From positions 1 to 50,010 of the forward strand of contig JAUCEF010000020.1 in the NCBI GenBank assembly GCA_033558025.1: a stretch of 50,010 bases of DNA. The letters run 5' to 3'. This document shows positions 9,119 through 16,364 of this stretch, one piece after another. The translations under genes were made by a program, and so were the position numbers. Numbering within the stretch: the stretch's first letter is position 1; each line of letters opens with the position of its first letter. Source of the DNA: Phytophthora sp. 'mugwort' (taxonomy: Eukaryota > Oomycota > Peronosporomycetes > Peronosporales > Peronosporaceae). Below the pieces are notes generated by a model that saw only the letters and a program-made list of their open reading frames with translations, ran no database searches and was not told where the DNA came from.

Positions 9119-9871
9119 TTATTTTTTTTTCAAATATTCATTAATTAATTTTAAATTTAAATGAAAAGGATATAAAATTGTTTTATAAGAAGGTTCTTTA
9201 AAAAACATACCTGTTTTTATTTTTTTATTTCTATGTAAATAAGAAGTTATTAAAGGTTTTGATGGTTTTTTTTCACCTAAAATATAATAAATATTATTTT
9301 TATAAGAATATTTGTTATTTTTTTGATAAGGATATTTATTATAACGTTTATAAGAAGAAGAATATTTATTCTTTTCTTGATTAAAATGCTGTTTATAAAA
9401 TTTTTTATCTCCTTTCAAACTATTATTTTTTTGAAAATTTCTAGTTCTTTGAAAACCTTCATTTTTTTGAAAATTTCTATTTTTTTGAAAACCTTCATTT
9501 TTTTGAAAATTTCTATTTTTTTGAAAATTTCTATTTTTTTGAAAACCTTCATTTTTTTGAAAATTTCTATTTTTTTGAAAACCTTCATTTTTTTGAAAAT
9601 TTCTATTTTTTTGAAAACCTTCATTTTTTTGAAAATTTCTAGTTCTTTGAAAACCTTCATTTTTTTGAAAATTTCTAGTTCTTTGAAAATCTTCGTTTTT
9701 TTGAAAATTTCTAGTTCTTTGAAAATCTTCGTTTTTTTGAGAATTTTTATTTTTTTGAAAATTTCTATTTTTTTGAAAACCTTCGTTTTTTTGAGAATTT
9801 CTATTTTTTTGAAAACCCTCGTTTTTTTGAGAATTTTTATTTCTTTGAAAATTTTTATTATCCTTTTGCAT
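9119..9871 (-). CDS. orf250: hexapeptide-repeat protein, N/Q/K-rich, between rps4 and rnl
   Basis: This is not a family I recognise. The protein has 250 residues. After MQKDNKN come 23 tandem six-residue units (residues 8-145) of pattern (F/S)-Q-(K/R)-(N/T)-(R/E/K)-(N/G/D), usually alternating FQKNEG and FQKNRN. A lysine/tyrosine/asparagine-rich segment follows (146-195). Then comes a C-terminus of about 55 residues with ordinary complexity (LGEKKPSKPLITSYLH, then FFKEPSYKTILYPFHLNLK), suggesting a small folded domain. It starts 2 bp after rps4 and ends about 25 bp before rnl, within the ribosomal unit. The repeat is strongly basic, so RNA or ribosome association is a guess. ATG at 9871. Confidence 0.75.
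   Translation of the reverse strand: MQKDNKNFQRNKNSQKNEGFQKNRNSQKNEGFQKNRNFQKNKNSQKNEDFQRTRNFQKNEDFQRTRNFQKNEGFQRTRNFQKNEGFQKNRNFQKNEGFQKNRNFQKNEGFQKNRNFQKNRNFQKNEGFQKNRNFQKNEGFQRTRNFQKNNSLKGDKKFYKQHFNQEKNKYSSSYKRYNKYPYQKNNKYSYKNNIYYILGEKKPSKPLITSYLHRNKKIKTGMFFKEPSYKTILYPFHLNLKLINEYLKKK
9437..9850 (-). repeat. 18-bp coding tandem repeat in orf250 (23 units)
   Basis: The 18-bp units each encode one hexapeptide. They vary at single bases (for example FQKNEG versus FQRTRN), so this is an older array rather than a fresh perfect expansion. A 36-bp higher-order period (FQKNEG+FQKNRN) is evident. Because the period is a multiple of three, other frames also stay open and yield spurious ORFs. Confidence 0.95.
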
Positions 9872-9873
9872 AT

Positions 9874-10335
9874 TTATTTAATAATATGAATAATATCACC
9901 TTTATGTAATATAAAATTAGATTTACTTATAATTTTATTATTAACCTTAATTTTTTTATGATTAATTAATTGTTTTGCTTGAAAAATAGTTTTAACTAAT
10001 TTTAATCTTACAAGATTTATATCTAAGCGACTTTCTAATAAAATTACAAATTTTTTAAAGATATTTATTTTATTATCTTTTTTTAATAATTTTTGAAATA
10101 AATTTTTTAATTGATATTCATGAATACATCCATAAAAATTCCGAAATTGTTGTTTTTCAAATAATCTTTTTTGAAAAAATTTTTTACGTTTTTCAGGTTT
10201 TATTTCTTTTCGATATCTTAATTTTTTTTTAAATAAATTCCATTTTTTTGATTTTAATTTTAATAAGTTTAAATTTTTATGTATGTTCCTATTATTTTGA
10301 AAACATATTTTATTTCTCGGTCTTAATTTATTCAT
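9874..10335 (-). CDS. rps4: ribosomal protein S4
   Basis: S4 is a primary 16S-binding assembly protein. The protein has 153 residues, shorter than bacterial S4 (about 205). It opens NKLRPRNKIC. It keeps the S4 RNA-binding fold in the C-terminal half: ESRLDINLVRLKLVKTIFQAKQLINHKKIKVNNKI, then ISKSNFILHKGDIIHI, matching the bacterial R-LD-vvyrlgfa-s---arqlV-Hg-i-vNg signature. It lies downstream of rps2 by 8 bp in the order rps8-rpl6-rps2-rps4, a stramenopile-type arrangement. Confidence 0.93.
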   Translation of the reverse strand: MNKLRPRNKICFQNNRNIHKNLNLLKLKSKKWNLFKKKLRYRKEIKPEKRKKFFQKRLFEKQQFRNFYGCIHEYQLKNLFQKLLKKDNKINIFKKFVILLESRLDINLVRLKLVKTIFQAKQLINHKKIKVNNKIISKSNFILHKGDIIHIIK

Positions 10336-10343
10336 CTTATTTA

Positions 10344-10937
10344 TTAAAATATTTTACGTAATAAATACATTAAAGTATATATTGATTGAATATTTTTAGA
10401 ATTCATTACTACAGGATAATTAATATTTTGTATAGTTTGACTTGTATTTACTAATGAAATAGTAGGAATTTTTAAAACAGAAAGTTCTTGATTTAAAAAA
10501 GTATCTTTTACAGAACTTTTTATAACTAAAATTAATTTAATTTCATTTTCTTTTAATAAATAATTAATTATCTTATTAAATGTTGTATTCATAATTTTAT
10601 TAGTAATTAAACCATTTACCCATTCTTTTGTAAAAAAAATGATATTTGGATTTTTTTTTATAAAAGATGTAGTTAATAAAAATTTAATTTCATTATCATT
10701 CCCTATTATTAAAATTTTTTCATTTTTTTTTAATATAATTTTAGTTAAATTAAATATACGTTTTAAAAAAAATGAAACATTTTTTAAATTAATTATAGTA
10801 TAATCATGTCTACTTCCAAATATAAAAGATAATAATTCTTTATTTGTATCTATTAAAGATTCTCCATACATATTTTTTGATTTAAATAATAAATTTAATA
10901 AAATATTATTATGTTTTTTTTTTTTTTTTTGTATCAT
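10344..10937 (-). CDS. rps2: ribosomal protein S2
   Basis: This is a small-subunit protein of 197 residues, shorter than bacterial S2 (about 240). Visible S2 features are FGSRHDYTIINLKNVSFFLKR near residue 41 (bacterial iyger-gihIIdlqkT), ILIIGND near 74 (vlfVgTk), FFTKEWVNGLITN near 101 (-qRWlgGtLTN), and the C-terminal IPTISLVNTSQTIQNINYPV near 156 (IP-i-ivDTn-dp--idypIP). The order rpl6-rps2-rps4 supports it. Confidence 0.93.
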   Translation of the reverse strand: MIQKKKKKHNNILLNLLFKSKNMYGESLIDTNKELLSFIFGSRHDYTIINLKNVSFFLKRIFNLTKIILKKNEKILIIGNDNEIKFLLTTSFIKKNPNIIFFTKEWVNGLITNKIMNTTFNKIINYLLKENEIKLILVIKSSVKDTFLNQELSVLKIPTISLVNTSQTIQNINYPVVMNSKNIQSIYTLMYLLRKIF

Positions 10938-10943
10938 ATTTAA

Positions 10944-11549
10944 TTATTTTTTACTTTTTTTTCCCTCTTTTTGTAAAATTTTTTCATTTTTTAATAATAA
11001 ACCTTTTCCTTTATATGGTTCAGGTTTTTTATGATTTTTAATATAATGTACAAATTGATGTAAAAAAATATAATCGATACTACTAAAAATTAAAGTATTT
11101 GTTTGATTAATAATTTCAATATTTAATGGAATTGGAATTCTAATATTATGACTAAAACCTAATTTTAAAATTAAAGTATTATTTTCAATAAAAGCTTTAA
11201 AACCTATACCTTTTAATATTAAATTAATTTTAAAACCTTGTAAAACACCTTTTATTTTTATTTTTATTAATTTATTGTATAAATTTAAAATACTTTTTTT
11301 TTTTTTATTTTTATTAACAATAATTAATAATTTATTTTTTTTTATAAAAAAATATAAATCATTAATTATTGTTAAAGATAATAAACCTAAAGATGTTTCA
11401 AAAAAAATTATTTTATTATTACTATAAATTTTTAAATCTGTTGGAAAAATAAAAGTTTTATCAATAAAAAATAAATTAATATTTCCTAAAGAACTTTTAA
11501 AAAAATTTTTATTTTTTAATTTAACATTTTTTTTTATTATTTTTATCAT
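10944..11549 (-). CDS. rpl6: ribosomal protein L6
   Basis: This is a large-subunit protein of 201 residues. The diagnostic segment is GVLQGFKINLILKGIGFKAFIENNTLILKLGFSHNIRIPIP (about residues 101-140; bacterial vs-Gf---L-l-GvGyrA---g--l-l-lGySHpv). The C-terminus carries KPEPYKGKGLLLKNE, matching bacterial rppepYkGkGir--e. It follows rps8 by 6 bp. Confidence 0.96.
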   Translation of the reverse strand: MIKIIKKNVKLKNKNFFKSSLGNINLFFIDKTFIFPTDLKIYSNNKIIFFETSLGLLSLTIINDLYFFIKKNKLLIIVNKNKKKKSILNLYNKLIKIKIKGVLQGFKINLILKGIGFKAFIENNTLILKLGFSHNIRIPIPLNIEIINQTNTLIFSSIDYIFLHQFVHYIKNHKKPEPYKGKGLLLKNEKILQKEGKKSKK

Positions 11550-11555
11550 AATTTT

Positions 11556-11936
11556 TTAAATAATTTTACAAATCAATTCACCACCAACATTTAATTTTTT
11601 AGCTTGTAAATCTGTTAAAATACCAATAGATGTTGAAAGAATATAAAATCCTGTTTTTTTTTTATATAAATCCTTATTAGCAATATATAAACGTTTTCCC
11701 GGTTTTGATAAACGTTTTATTTCAGTAATAACTGCTTTATTTTTTCTATATTTTAAATAAATCTCTAATTGATTTTTGGAATTTATCTTATAACTTTTTA
11801 TAAAACCTTCTTTAATTAAGATATTTAAAATATTTATACTTTGTTTTGATTTTTGTTGTACTATTTTTGATTTTTTTACTAAATAACCATTTTTTATTTT
11901 TGAAAATAAATTGGAAAGAGTATCTGTTATAATCAT
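11556..11936 (-). CDS. rps8: ribosomal protein S8
   Basis: S8 is a 16S-binding assembly protein. The protein has 126 residues, normal for S8. It begins MIITDTLSNLFSKIKNGYLVKK (bacterial Dpiad-LtrIrNa). It has EIKRLSKPGKRLYI (about 90; irR-SkPGlRvYv) and ends GILTDLQAKKLNVGGELICKII (GimtdreAr--nvGGE-lc-vw). It sits between rps14 and rpl6, as in the bacterial spc operon. Confidence 0.97.
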   Translation of the reverse strand: MIITDTLSNLFSKIKNGYLVKKSKIVQQKSKQSINILNILIKEGFIKSYKINSKNQLEIYLKYRKNKAVITEIKRLSKPGKRLYIANKDLYKKKTGFYILSTSIGILTDLQAKKLNVGGELICKII

Positions 11937-11943
11937 AATTAAA

Positions 11944-12243
11944 TTACCAACTATATTTAGAAATACCGGGTAAAAACCCTTTTGATGCTAATTTACGTAA
12001 TTGGATTCTGGATATTTTAAATAAACGATAAATACTTTTAGAACGTCCAGTTAAAACACACACATTTTTAATTCTAGTAATTGATGAATTTTGATGGAAA
12101 AAAAACCACTTTTGTTGTAATTTCCATCTTAAATTTTTTTCAATATTTAAATTTTTTGAAAGAATTTTTAAAGTTAATCTATTTTTTTCAAAATTTTTAA
12201 ATAAATTACGTTGTTTAATATTTTTTTTAATTTTTTTTTGCAT
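11944..12243 (-). CDS. rps14: ribosomal protein S14
   Basis: This small-subunit protein has 99 residues if started at ATG 12243. The frame stays open upstream to 12375, but that part lies inside the trnA and trnK genes, so the internal ATG is preferred. The C-terminus CVLTGRSKSIYRLFKISRIQLRKLASKGFLPGISKYSW is the S14 signature (C-ltGR-rg--rkf-lsRi-lRe-a--G-lPG-kkaSW). It starts the rps14-rps8-rpl6 cluster. Confidence 0.97.
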   Translation of the reverse strand: MQKKIKKNIKQRNLFKNFEKNRLTLKILSKNLNIEKNLRWKLQQKWFFFHQNSSITRIKNVCVLTGRSKSIYRLFKISRIQLRKLASKGFLPGISKYSW

Positions 12244-12269
12244 AAAATTATATTTAAGAAAGATAAATA

Positions 12270-12342
12270 TGGAGATAATCGGATTCGAACCGATAACATT
12301 ATATTTGCAAAACATACTTTCTACCAGTTGAAATATATCCCC
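12270..12342 (-). tRNA. trnA(tgc): tRNA-Ala (UGC)
   Basis: This is a 73-nt cloverleaf with acceptor ggggata/tatctcc, anticodon stem tatgt/atata and loop TTTGCAA. It is separated from trnK by 2 bp. Confidence 0.95.
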
Positions 12343-12344
12343 AA

Positions 12345-12417
12345 TAAGTGTATTGGGATTTGAACCCAAGACCATCAGATTAAAAGTCCGGTGCTCTACC
12401 AGCTGAGCTATACACTT
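12345..12417 (-). tRNA. trnK(ttt): tRNA-Lys (UUU)
   Basis: This is a 73-nt cloverleaf with acceptor aagtgta/tacactt and anticodon loop CTTTTAA. The outermost anticodon-stem pair (27:43) is mismatched. It serves the very abundant AAA codons of this genome. Confidence 0.94.
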
Positions 12418-12427
12418 ATTTAAAAAA

Positions 12428-12820
12428 TTAATTAATTCTTATAAAAATTTTATTTAATAATAAAAATTTTTTATTTAAAATATAATTAATTTTTTGTTTT
12501 AATATTTTATTAAAAATTGAAGTTTTTTGTATTTTAATATTTTGATTTTTTTTATAAATAGATAATTTTTTTGTTATAAATAACTCAAAATTAAAACAAA
12601 AAGTTTTATAAGAATTATTAAAAAAATAAATAATATTATTTTTTTCAAAATTAATTTGATTTTTTTTTTTATTATCAAAAATTATTTTTTTTTTTCTAAA
12701 TTTTAAATTATAACAAATTTTAGGTAAAAAAAAATAAGTAATAAAAAAATAAAAATTAAAAAAAAAAAATAAAAACCAAGAAACTTGATTAAAAAATGAA
12801 AATTGATCGAATTGTGGCAT
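12428..12820 (-). CDS. atp8: ATP synthase F0 subunit 8
   Basis: This is a small membrane subunit of the ATP synthase peripheral stalk. The protein has 130 residues. The start MPQFDQFSFFNQVSWFLFFF is the typical protist/plant ATP8 (YMF19) opening (MPQlD-f-yf-Q-fW). One membrane segment follows (about residues 13-32) and then a basic, AT-driven C-terminal region. The gene sits between orf222 and trnK, among ribosomal protein genes. Confidence 0.93.
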   Translation of the reverse strand: MPQFDQFSFFNQVSWFLFFFFNFYFFITYFFLPKICYNLKFRKKKIIFDNKKKNQINFEKNNIIYFFNNSYKTFCFNFELFITKKLSIYKKNQNIKIQKTSIFNKILKQKINYILNKKFLLLNKIFIRIN

Positions 12821-12881
12821 AATTTTATAATAAATTTTTATTTCTTCAACATATATTTTTCTTGAAAGAACACTTTTATTT

Positions 12882-13550
12882 TTATTTTATTTTAAAATTA
12901 TTATTTTTTATTTTTTGATTTTGAATAATAGTTTGAATATAAGAAAGTCTTGAAAATTCTTTTTTTGATTTTTTAAATATATTTAAATTATTAACTTTAA
13001 AATTTAAATATTTTAATTTATAACAATTAATTAAACGTGTTGAATTAATTCTTCTTTTATAGAAACCTTTTTTATTATATTTATTAAAATAAAATTTTTT
13101 TTTATAATTTAAAGCATTATTTAAATTAATAGGTTTTATAGAAAAAATAAATCCTAAAATTGAAATAAAAATTTTTTTATTATTCCAATTTCCACCAAGT
13201 AAACGACCTTTTATTGAATTATTTTTTTTTATTAAAATATTTTGAAGCATTATTTTATTAAATTGATGTAATATATTATAAGTTAAATCATAATTAAATA
13301 ATATAATATTTTCATATTTTATAGCAATTGTTGAAATTTTATCTATTTTTATTAAAGTAAAAGGTAAATAAATGTTTTCATAATTATTAAATTCAATTAC
13401 ATAAGATTCTAAATTTAAATTATTAAATAAAATTGGATTTTCAAATAAAATATTTTTTAATTTAAATTTTTTTTTTTTTAAATAATTATTTTTTAAAAAT
13501 TGTTGATAATTTGATAAATTATTTGTTTTTTGTTTTTTTAATTTTTTCAT
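12882..13550 (-). CDS. orf222, possible divergent ribosomal protein S1
   Basis: The protein has 222 residues, is strongly basic, and has no membrane segment. The only suggestive part is at about residues 111-140, NSIKGRLLGGNWNNKKIFISILGFIFSIKP. It resembles the start of an S1 RNA-binding repeat (G-v-----GG---v-i-G--gf-P) as in organellar Rps1. The C-terminus (KKSKKEFSRLSYIQTIIQ) is not diagnostic. Position between rpl16/trnI and atp8 inside the ribosomal unit supports a ribosomal role. It could instead be another highly diverged ribosomal protein or a lineage-specific ORF. ATG at 13550. Confidence 0.5.
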   Translation of the reverse strand: MKKLKKQKTNNLSNYQQFLKNNYLKKKKFKLKNILFENPILFNNLNLESYVIEFNNYENIYLPFTLIKIDKISTIAIKYENIILFNYDLTYNILHQFNKIMLQNILIKKNNSIKGRLLGGNWNNKKIFISILGFIFSIKPINLNNALNYKKKFYFNKYNKKGFYKRRINSTRLINCYKLKYLNFKVNNLNIFKKSKKEFSRLSYIQTIIQNQKIKNNNFKIK

Positions 13551-13571
13551 TTAAAATAAAAATTTTTTAAT

Positions 13572-13645
13572 TAGGCCTAGTAGGATTTGAACCTACAACT
13601 ATACCGTTATGAGCGGTATGCTCTAACCAATTAAACTATAAGCCT
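13572..13645 (-). tRNA. trnI(cat): tRNA with CAU anticodon, probably tRNA-Ile (lysidine type)
   Basis: This is a 74-nt cloverleaf with acceptor aggctta/taggcct, anticodon stem taccg/cggta and loop CTCATAA. The 5' half (GGCTTATAGTTTAATTGGTT) and CCGCTCATAACGG closely resemble plant mitochondrial trnI(CAU), whose C34 is modified to lysidine to read AUA. The genome also has trnI(GAU) and two other CAU tRNAs, so this assignment makes the set complete. Inference from resemblance. Confidence 0.75.
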
Positions 13646-13647
13646 AA

Positions 13648-14052
13648 TTATTTATAAATAAATTTTGTTTTAACCGGCAATTTATTAGAACCCGCTTTTA
13701 AAACTTTTTTTGCATTTTCTAATGAAATACCGCTAATTTCATATAAAATTTGACCTTTTTTAACTTTAGCAACCCAAAAAGAAACAGCACCTTTTCCTTT
13801 ACCCATACGATTTTCTGTAGGTTTTGCTGTTACAGGTGTATCTGGAAAAACACGAATCCAAAGAAATCCTAATCGTTTCATTTTTCGAATAATTATTCGA
13901 CGAGTTGCTTCTATTTGTCTTGATGTTAAACGTGTTTCTTTTAAAACTTTAATAGCATATTTACCATAAACAATATTATTACCTTTTGTTGTTTTACCTG
14001 TAAGTTTACTTTTAAATTGTTTTTTATATTTAGTTTTTTTTGGAAATAACAT
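13648..14052 (-). CDS. rpl16: ribosomal protein L16
   Basis: This large-subunit protein lies near the A site. It has 134 residues, the family length. It starts MLFPKKTKYKKQFKSKLTGK (bacterial MLqPkrtKyRk-hkGr). It has RLTSRQIEATRRIIIRKMKR, the RVFPDTPVTAKPTENRMGKGKG block (about 73-94; r-fPd-pvt-kp-e-RMGkGKG) and VAKVKKGQILYEISG. ATG 14052 lies 23 nt inside the end of rps3, a compact overlap in the bacterial S10-operon order. Confidence 0.98.
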   Translation of the reverse strand: MLFPKKTKYKKQFKSKLTGKTTKGNNIVYGKYAIKVLKETRLTSRQIEATRRIIIRKMKRLGFLWIRVFPDTPVTAKPTENRMGKGKGAVSFWVAKVKKGQILYEISGISLENAKKVLKAGSNKLPVKTKFIYK

Positions 14053-14860
14053 AATTAGTATTTTTAATTCTTTGTTTTTTTAAAAATTTAGAATTTAATG
14101 TAGTTTTTAGTGGTTTAAAAAAAATCCATAATTTAATACTACAAATACCCGATGGTGTTTTAAATTCATTAAAATGATATTTAATATCATATTCTAAAGT
14201 ATTTAATGGTATTTTTCCTTTTTGAAAAATTAGTTTTTTTTTACGTTTTGATTTATTTAAACGACCTTTAAATTGTAAACGATAACCAATAAAATTAGAA
14301 AATATTTTAAAAAATTCTTGAAGCATATTATCAATATTATTAATAAATTTTTTATGTGTTTTTTTTTTTTCTAATGTTTGTTTAATATAAAAAGTTATAA
14401 TATTTATATTTTTAGTATAAAAAGCATAACTAAAATTATAAATCATTTTTTTAACATTTTTATTAATTCGATTATTTTTTCTTATTTTATCAAAAATTCT
14501 TTTTAAATTTTTTCGTAATTTAATTAATTCAAAAAATTGGACATTTTTGATAAATAATTTAATATTATTATTAATATAATATATATTTAAATATTTAATA
14601 ATTTGATTATAAGATAATTTATAATATTTTTTTGCATTTTTTTGAATATAAACATATATATTTATATTATTTGATGTTTTTACTATATTTATATCTATTA
14701 ATTTTAAATTTTTATAATTAAAAATATTTTGAAAATATTTTTTAATTTCTAAATCAAAATGCAATAAATTAGAATACTCATTATTATTAACAATCCATTG
14801 GGAATCCCAATTTTTTTTTTTATTTAATCTTAAACTAATTGGTATAATTTTTTGACCCAT
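14030..14860 (-). CDS. rps3: ribosomal protein S3
   Basis: This small-subunit protein has 276 residues. It opens MGQKIIPISLRLNKKKNWDSQWIV (bacterial GqKvnPig-Rlgi---W-s-W). The C-terminal S3 domain is visible: NFIGYRLQFKGRLNKSKRKKKLIFQKGKIPLNTLEYDIKY, then TPSGICSIKLWIF (G-ri-GR-----r-e---GkiPl-tlra-idy------tyG-iGvkvWi). The middle is AT-driven and variable. It lies between rps19 and rpl16, with a 4-bp gap upstream and an overlap downstream. Confidence 0.97.
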   Translation of the reverse strand: MGQKIIPISLRLNKKKNWDSQWIVNNNEYSNLLHFDLEIKKYFQNIFNYKNLKLIDINIVKTSNNINIYVYIQKNAKKYYKLSYNQIIKYLNIYYINNNIKLFIKNVQFFELIKLRKNLKRIFDKIRKNNRINKNVKKMIYNFSYAFYTKNINIITFYIKQTLEKKKTHKKFINNIDNMLQEFFKIFSNFIGYRLQFKGRLNKSKRKKKLIFQKGKIPLNTLEYDIKYHFNEFKTPSGICSIKLWIFFKPLKTTLNSKFLKKQRIKNTNYVISKKN

Positions 14861-14863
14861 AAT

Positions 14864-15100
14864 TTATTTTTTTTTTTTATATATATGTTTTTTTCGTGTA
14901 TTAATAAATTCACCAAATTTAAAACCAATCATTTTATCATTTATTTCCAAATTAATAAATATTTTACCATTATAAATACTTACAGAATGATTACTATATT
15001 CAGGTAATATTGTTAAATTTTTATTAGTTATTTTTATCCATTGTTTTTTTTTTAATAAATTAACTTTAAAAAATGGACCTTTATATTTACTTCTAGACAT
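14864..15100 (-). CDS. rps19: ribosomal protein S19
   Basis: This small-subunit head protein has 78 residues. It opens MSRSKYKGPFFKVNLLKK (bacterial R-lkKgPfv---ll-K). The core reads NLTILPEYSNHSVSIYNGKIFINLEINDKMIGFKFGEFINTRK, which is diagnostic (s-ilp-fvG-ti-VyNGk---pv-i---MvGhklGEF-pTr). It is 3 bp after rpl2. Confidence 0.97.
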   Translation of the reverse strand: MSRSKYKGPFFKVNLLKKKQWIKITNKNLTILPEYSNHSVSIYNGKIFINLEINDKMIGFKFGEFINTRKKHIYKKKK

Positions 15101-15103
15101 AAT

Positions 15104-15910
15104 TTATTTAATAATTAATTTTTTTTTTGTTTTTTTACGTGTAGGCTTTCCTTTAGTTATTTTACCTTGTGGTGTTACAGAAGGTCGCCCTCCACTTGTT
15201 TTACCCTCACCACCACCATGTGGATGATCGACAGGATTTTTTGCTACACCACGTACAGAAGGTCGTCTATTTAACCAACGTGAACGCCCAGCTTTACCTA
15301 ATTTAATTTTTTTATGATTAATATTAGATACAACACCTAATGTTGCATAACAAGTTAATAAAATTAATTTTAATTCACCAGAATTTAAACGAATTCGAGC
15401 GTATTTATTATCAATTTTTTGAATTAATTGTGCAGATGTTCCAGCACTTCTTATTAATTTTCCTCTAGATTTTGGATATAAACTAATATTATGAATTAAA
15501 CTACCAATTGGTATATTTTGTAATGGTAAAGCATTACCTACTTTTAATTCAGCATTAGGTGAACTTTTTATATATTGATTAATTTTTAAACCTTCCGGTG
15601 CTAAAATTAAATAAGATTTAGAATTGTTTTTAATATAAGCGATATTTGCGGAACGATTAGGATCATATAAAATTTTAATAATATAACCTTCAATATTTTT
15701 AGATCTATTAAAATCAATTATTCTATATAAACGTTTATGTCCACCACCGCGATGTTTTATAGTTATTTTACCTTGATTATTTTTACCATTAGCACGTTGA
15801 AAACCTTTTGTTAAAGATTTAATTTTAAAAATTTTAGTTAAATTATCTTTTTTTAATAAAAATGTTTGACGTTGTGATGGTGTTATAGGTTTTATTTTTT
15901 TTTCTATCAT
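15104..15910 (-). CDS. rpl2: ribosomal protein L2
   Basis: L2 is needed for subunit joining and peptidyl-transferase activity. The protein has 268 residues, near bacterial size. Blocks: NNQGKITIKHRGGGHKRLYRIIDFNR (about 43-68), NIPIGSLIHNISLYPKSRGKLIRSAG, and the C-terminal GVAKNPVDHPHGGGEGKTSGGRPSVTPQGK, which includes the functional His of the HPHGGGEG motif. It is the first gene of the long minus-strand unit, 28 bp from the divergent rps13. Confidence 0.99.
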   Translation of the reverse strand: MIEKKIKPITPSQRQTFLLKKDNLTKIFKIKSLTKGFQRANGKNNQGKITIKHRGGGHKRLYRIIDFNRSKNIEGYIIKILYDPNRSANIAYIKNNSKSYLILAPEGLKINQYIKSSPNAELKVGNALPLQNIPIGSLIHNISLYPKSRGKLIRSAGTSAQLIQKIDNKYARIRLNSGELKLILLTCYATLGVVSNINHKKIKLGKAGRSRWLNRRPSVRGVAKNPVDHPHGGGEGKTSGGRPSVTPQGKITKGKPTRKKTKKKLIIK

Positions 15911-15938
15911 TTTATATGGTATATAGATAAAATCTATT
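15911..15938. promoter_or_regulatory. 28-bp divergent intergenic region rpl2 | rps13
   Basis: Only 28 bp separate the start codons of two oppositely oriented units: the long ribosomal/rRNA/cox unit leftward and rps13-rps11 rightward. Any promoters here must be tiny, overlap coding sequence, or lie elsewhere if transcription is genome-wide. No motif is recognised. Confidence 0.35.
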
Positions 15939-16352
15939 ATGTTATATATTTTTAATAAAACAATTTCAGATTCAAAAAGTATTTTATATTCATTAACTAT
16001 ATTATATGGTATTAATGAATTTCAATCCAAGAAAATTTGTAAAAATATAGGAATTAATCCTCAAATCACCCTTAATAAACTTAAAAACAACCATGTAAAC
16101 CGACTGGTTAATTATATTAATAAAAATTTAAAAGTTGAACAACTTTTAAAAAAAATTAAAACTGAAAGATTAAATGAATTAGTAGAAATTAAAAGTAATC
16201 GTGGAATTAGACAAAGTCAGGGATTACCTGTTAGAGGACAACGTACTCATACAAATTCAAAAACATCTAAAAAATTAAAAAAAATTTTTATTCAAAAACG
16301 TATTTCACGTAATAAACGACCATTTAAAAGTCAAAAAAAAAAAAAAAGATAA
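15939..16352 (+). CDS. rps13: ribosomal protein S13
   Basis: This small-subunit head protein has 137 residues. LTILYGINEFQSKKICKNIGINPQITLNKL (about 21-50) matches the S13 helix-two-turns-helix start (L--iyGIg---a--i----gi------l). The C-terminus has NRGIRQSQGLPVRGQRTHTNSKT, the diagnostic GlRHr-gLPVRGQrT-tNart. The order rps13-rps11 is retained from the bacterial alpha operon but is on the strand opposite to rpl2. Confidence 0.98.
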   Translation: MLYIFNKTISDSKSILYSLTILYGINEFQSKKICKNIGINPQITLNKLKNNHVNRLVNYINKNLKVEQLLKKIKTERLNELVEIKSNRGIRQSQGLPVRGQRTHTNSKTSKKLKKIFIQKRISRNKRPFKSQKKKKR

Positions 16353-16364
16353 AGTTATTATTCT

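Noticed and set aside
9323..9889. Plus-strand 188-codon repeat ORF, and a minus-strand 81-codon repeat ORF at 9415-9660
   Set aside because: They are open only because the 18-bp period of orf250 is a multiple of three; only the orf250 frame has a non-repetitive C-terminus and a good start after rps4.
11944..12375. rps14 with a 44-residue N-terminal extension
   Set aside because: The extra part translates trnA and trnK; the internal ATG at 12243 gives a normal S14.
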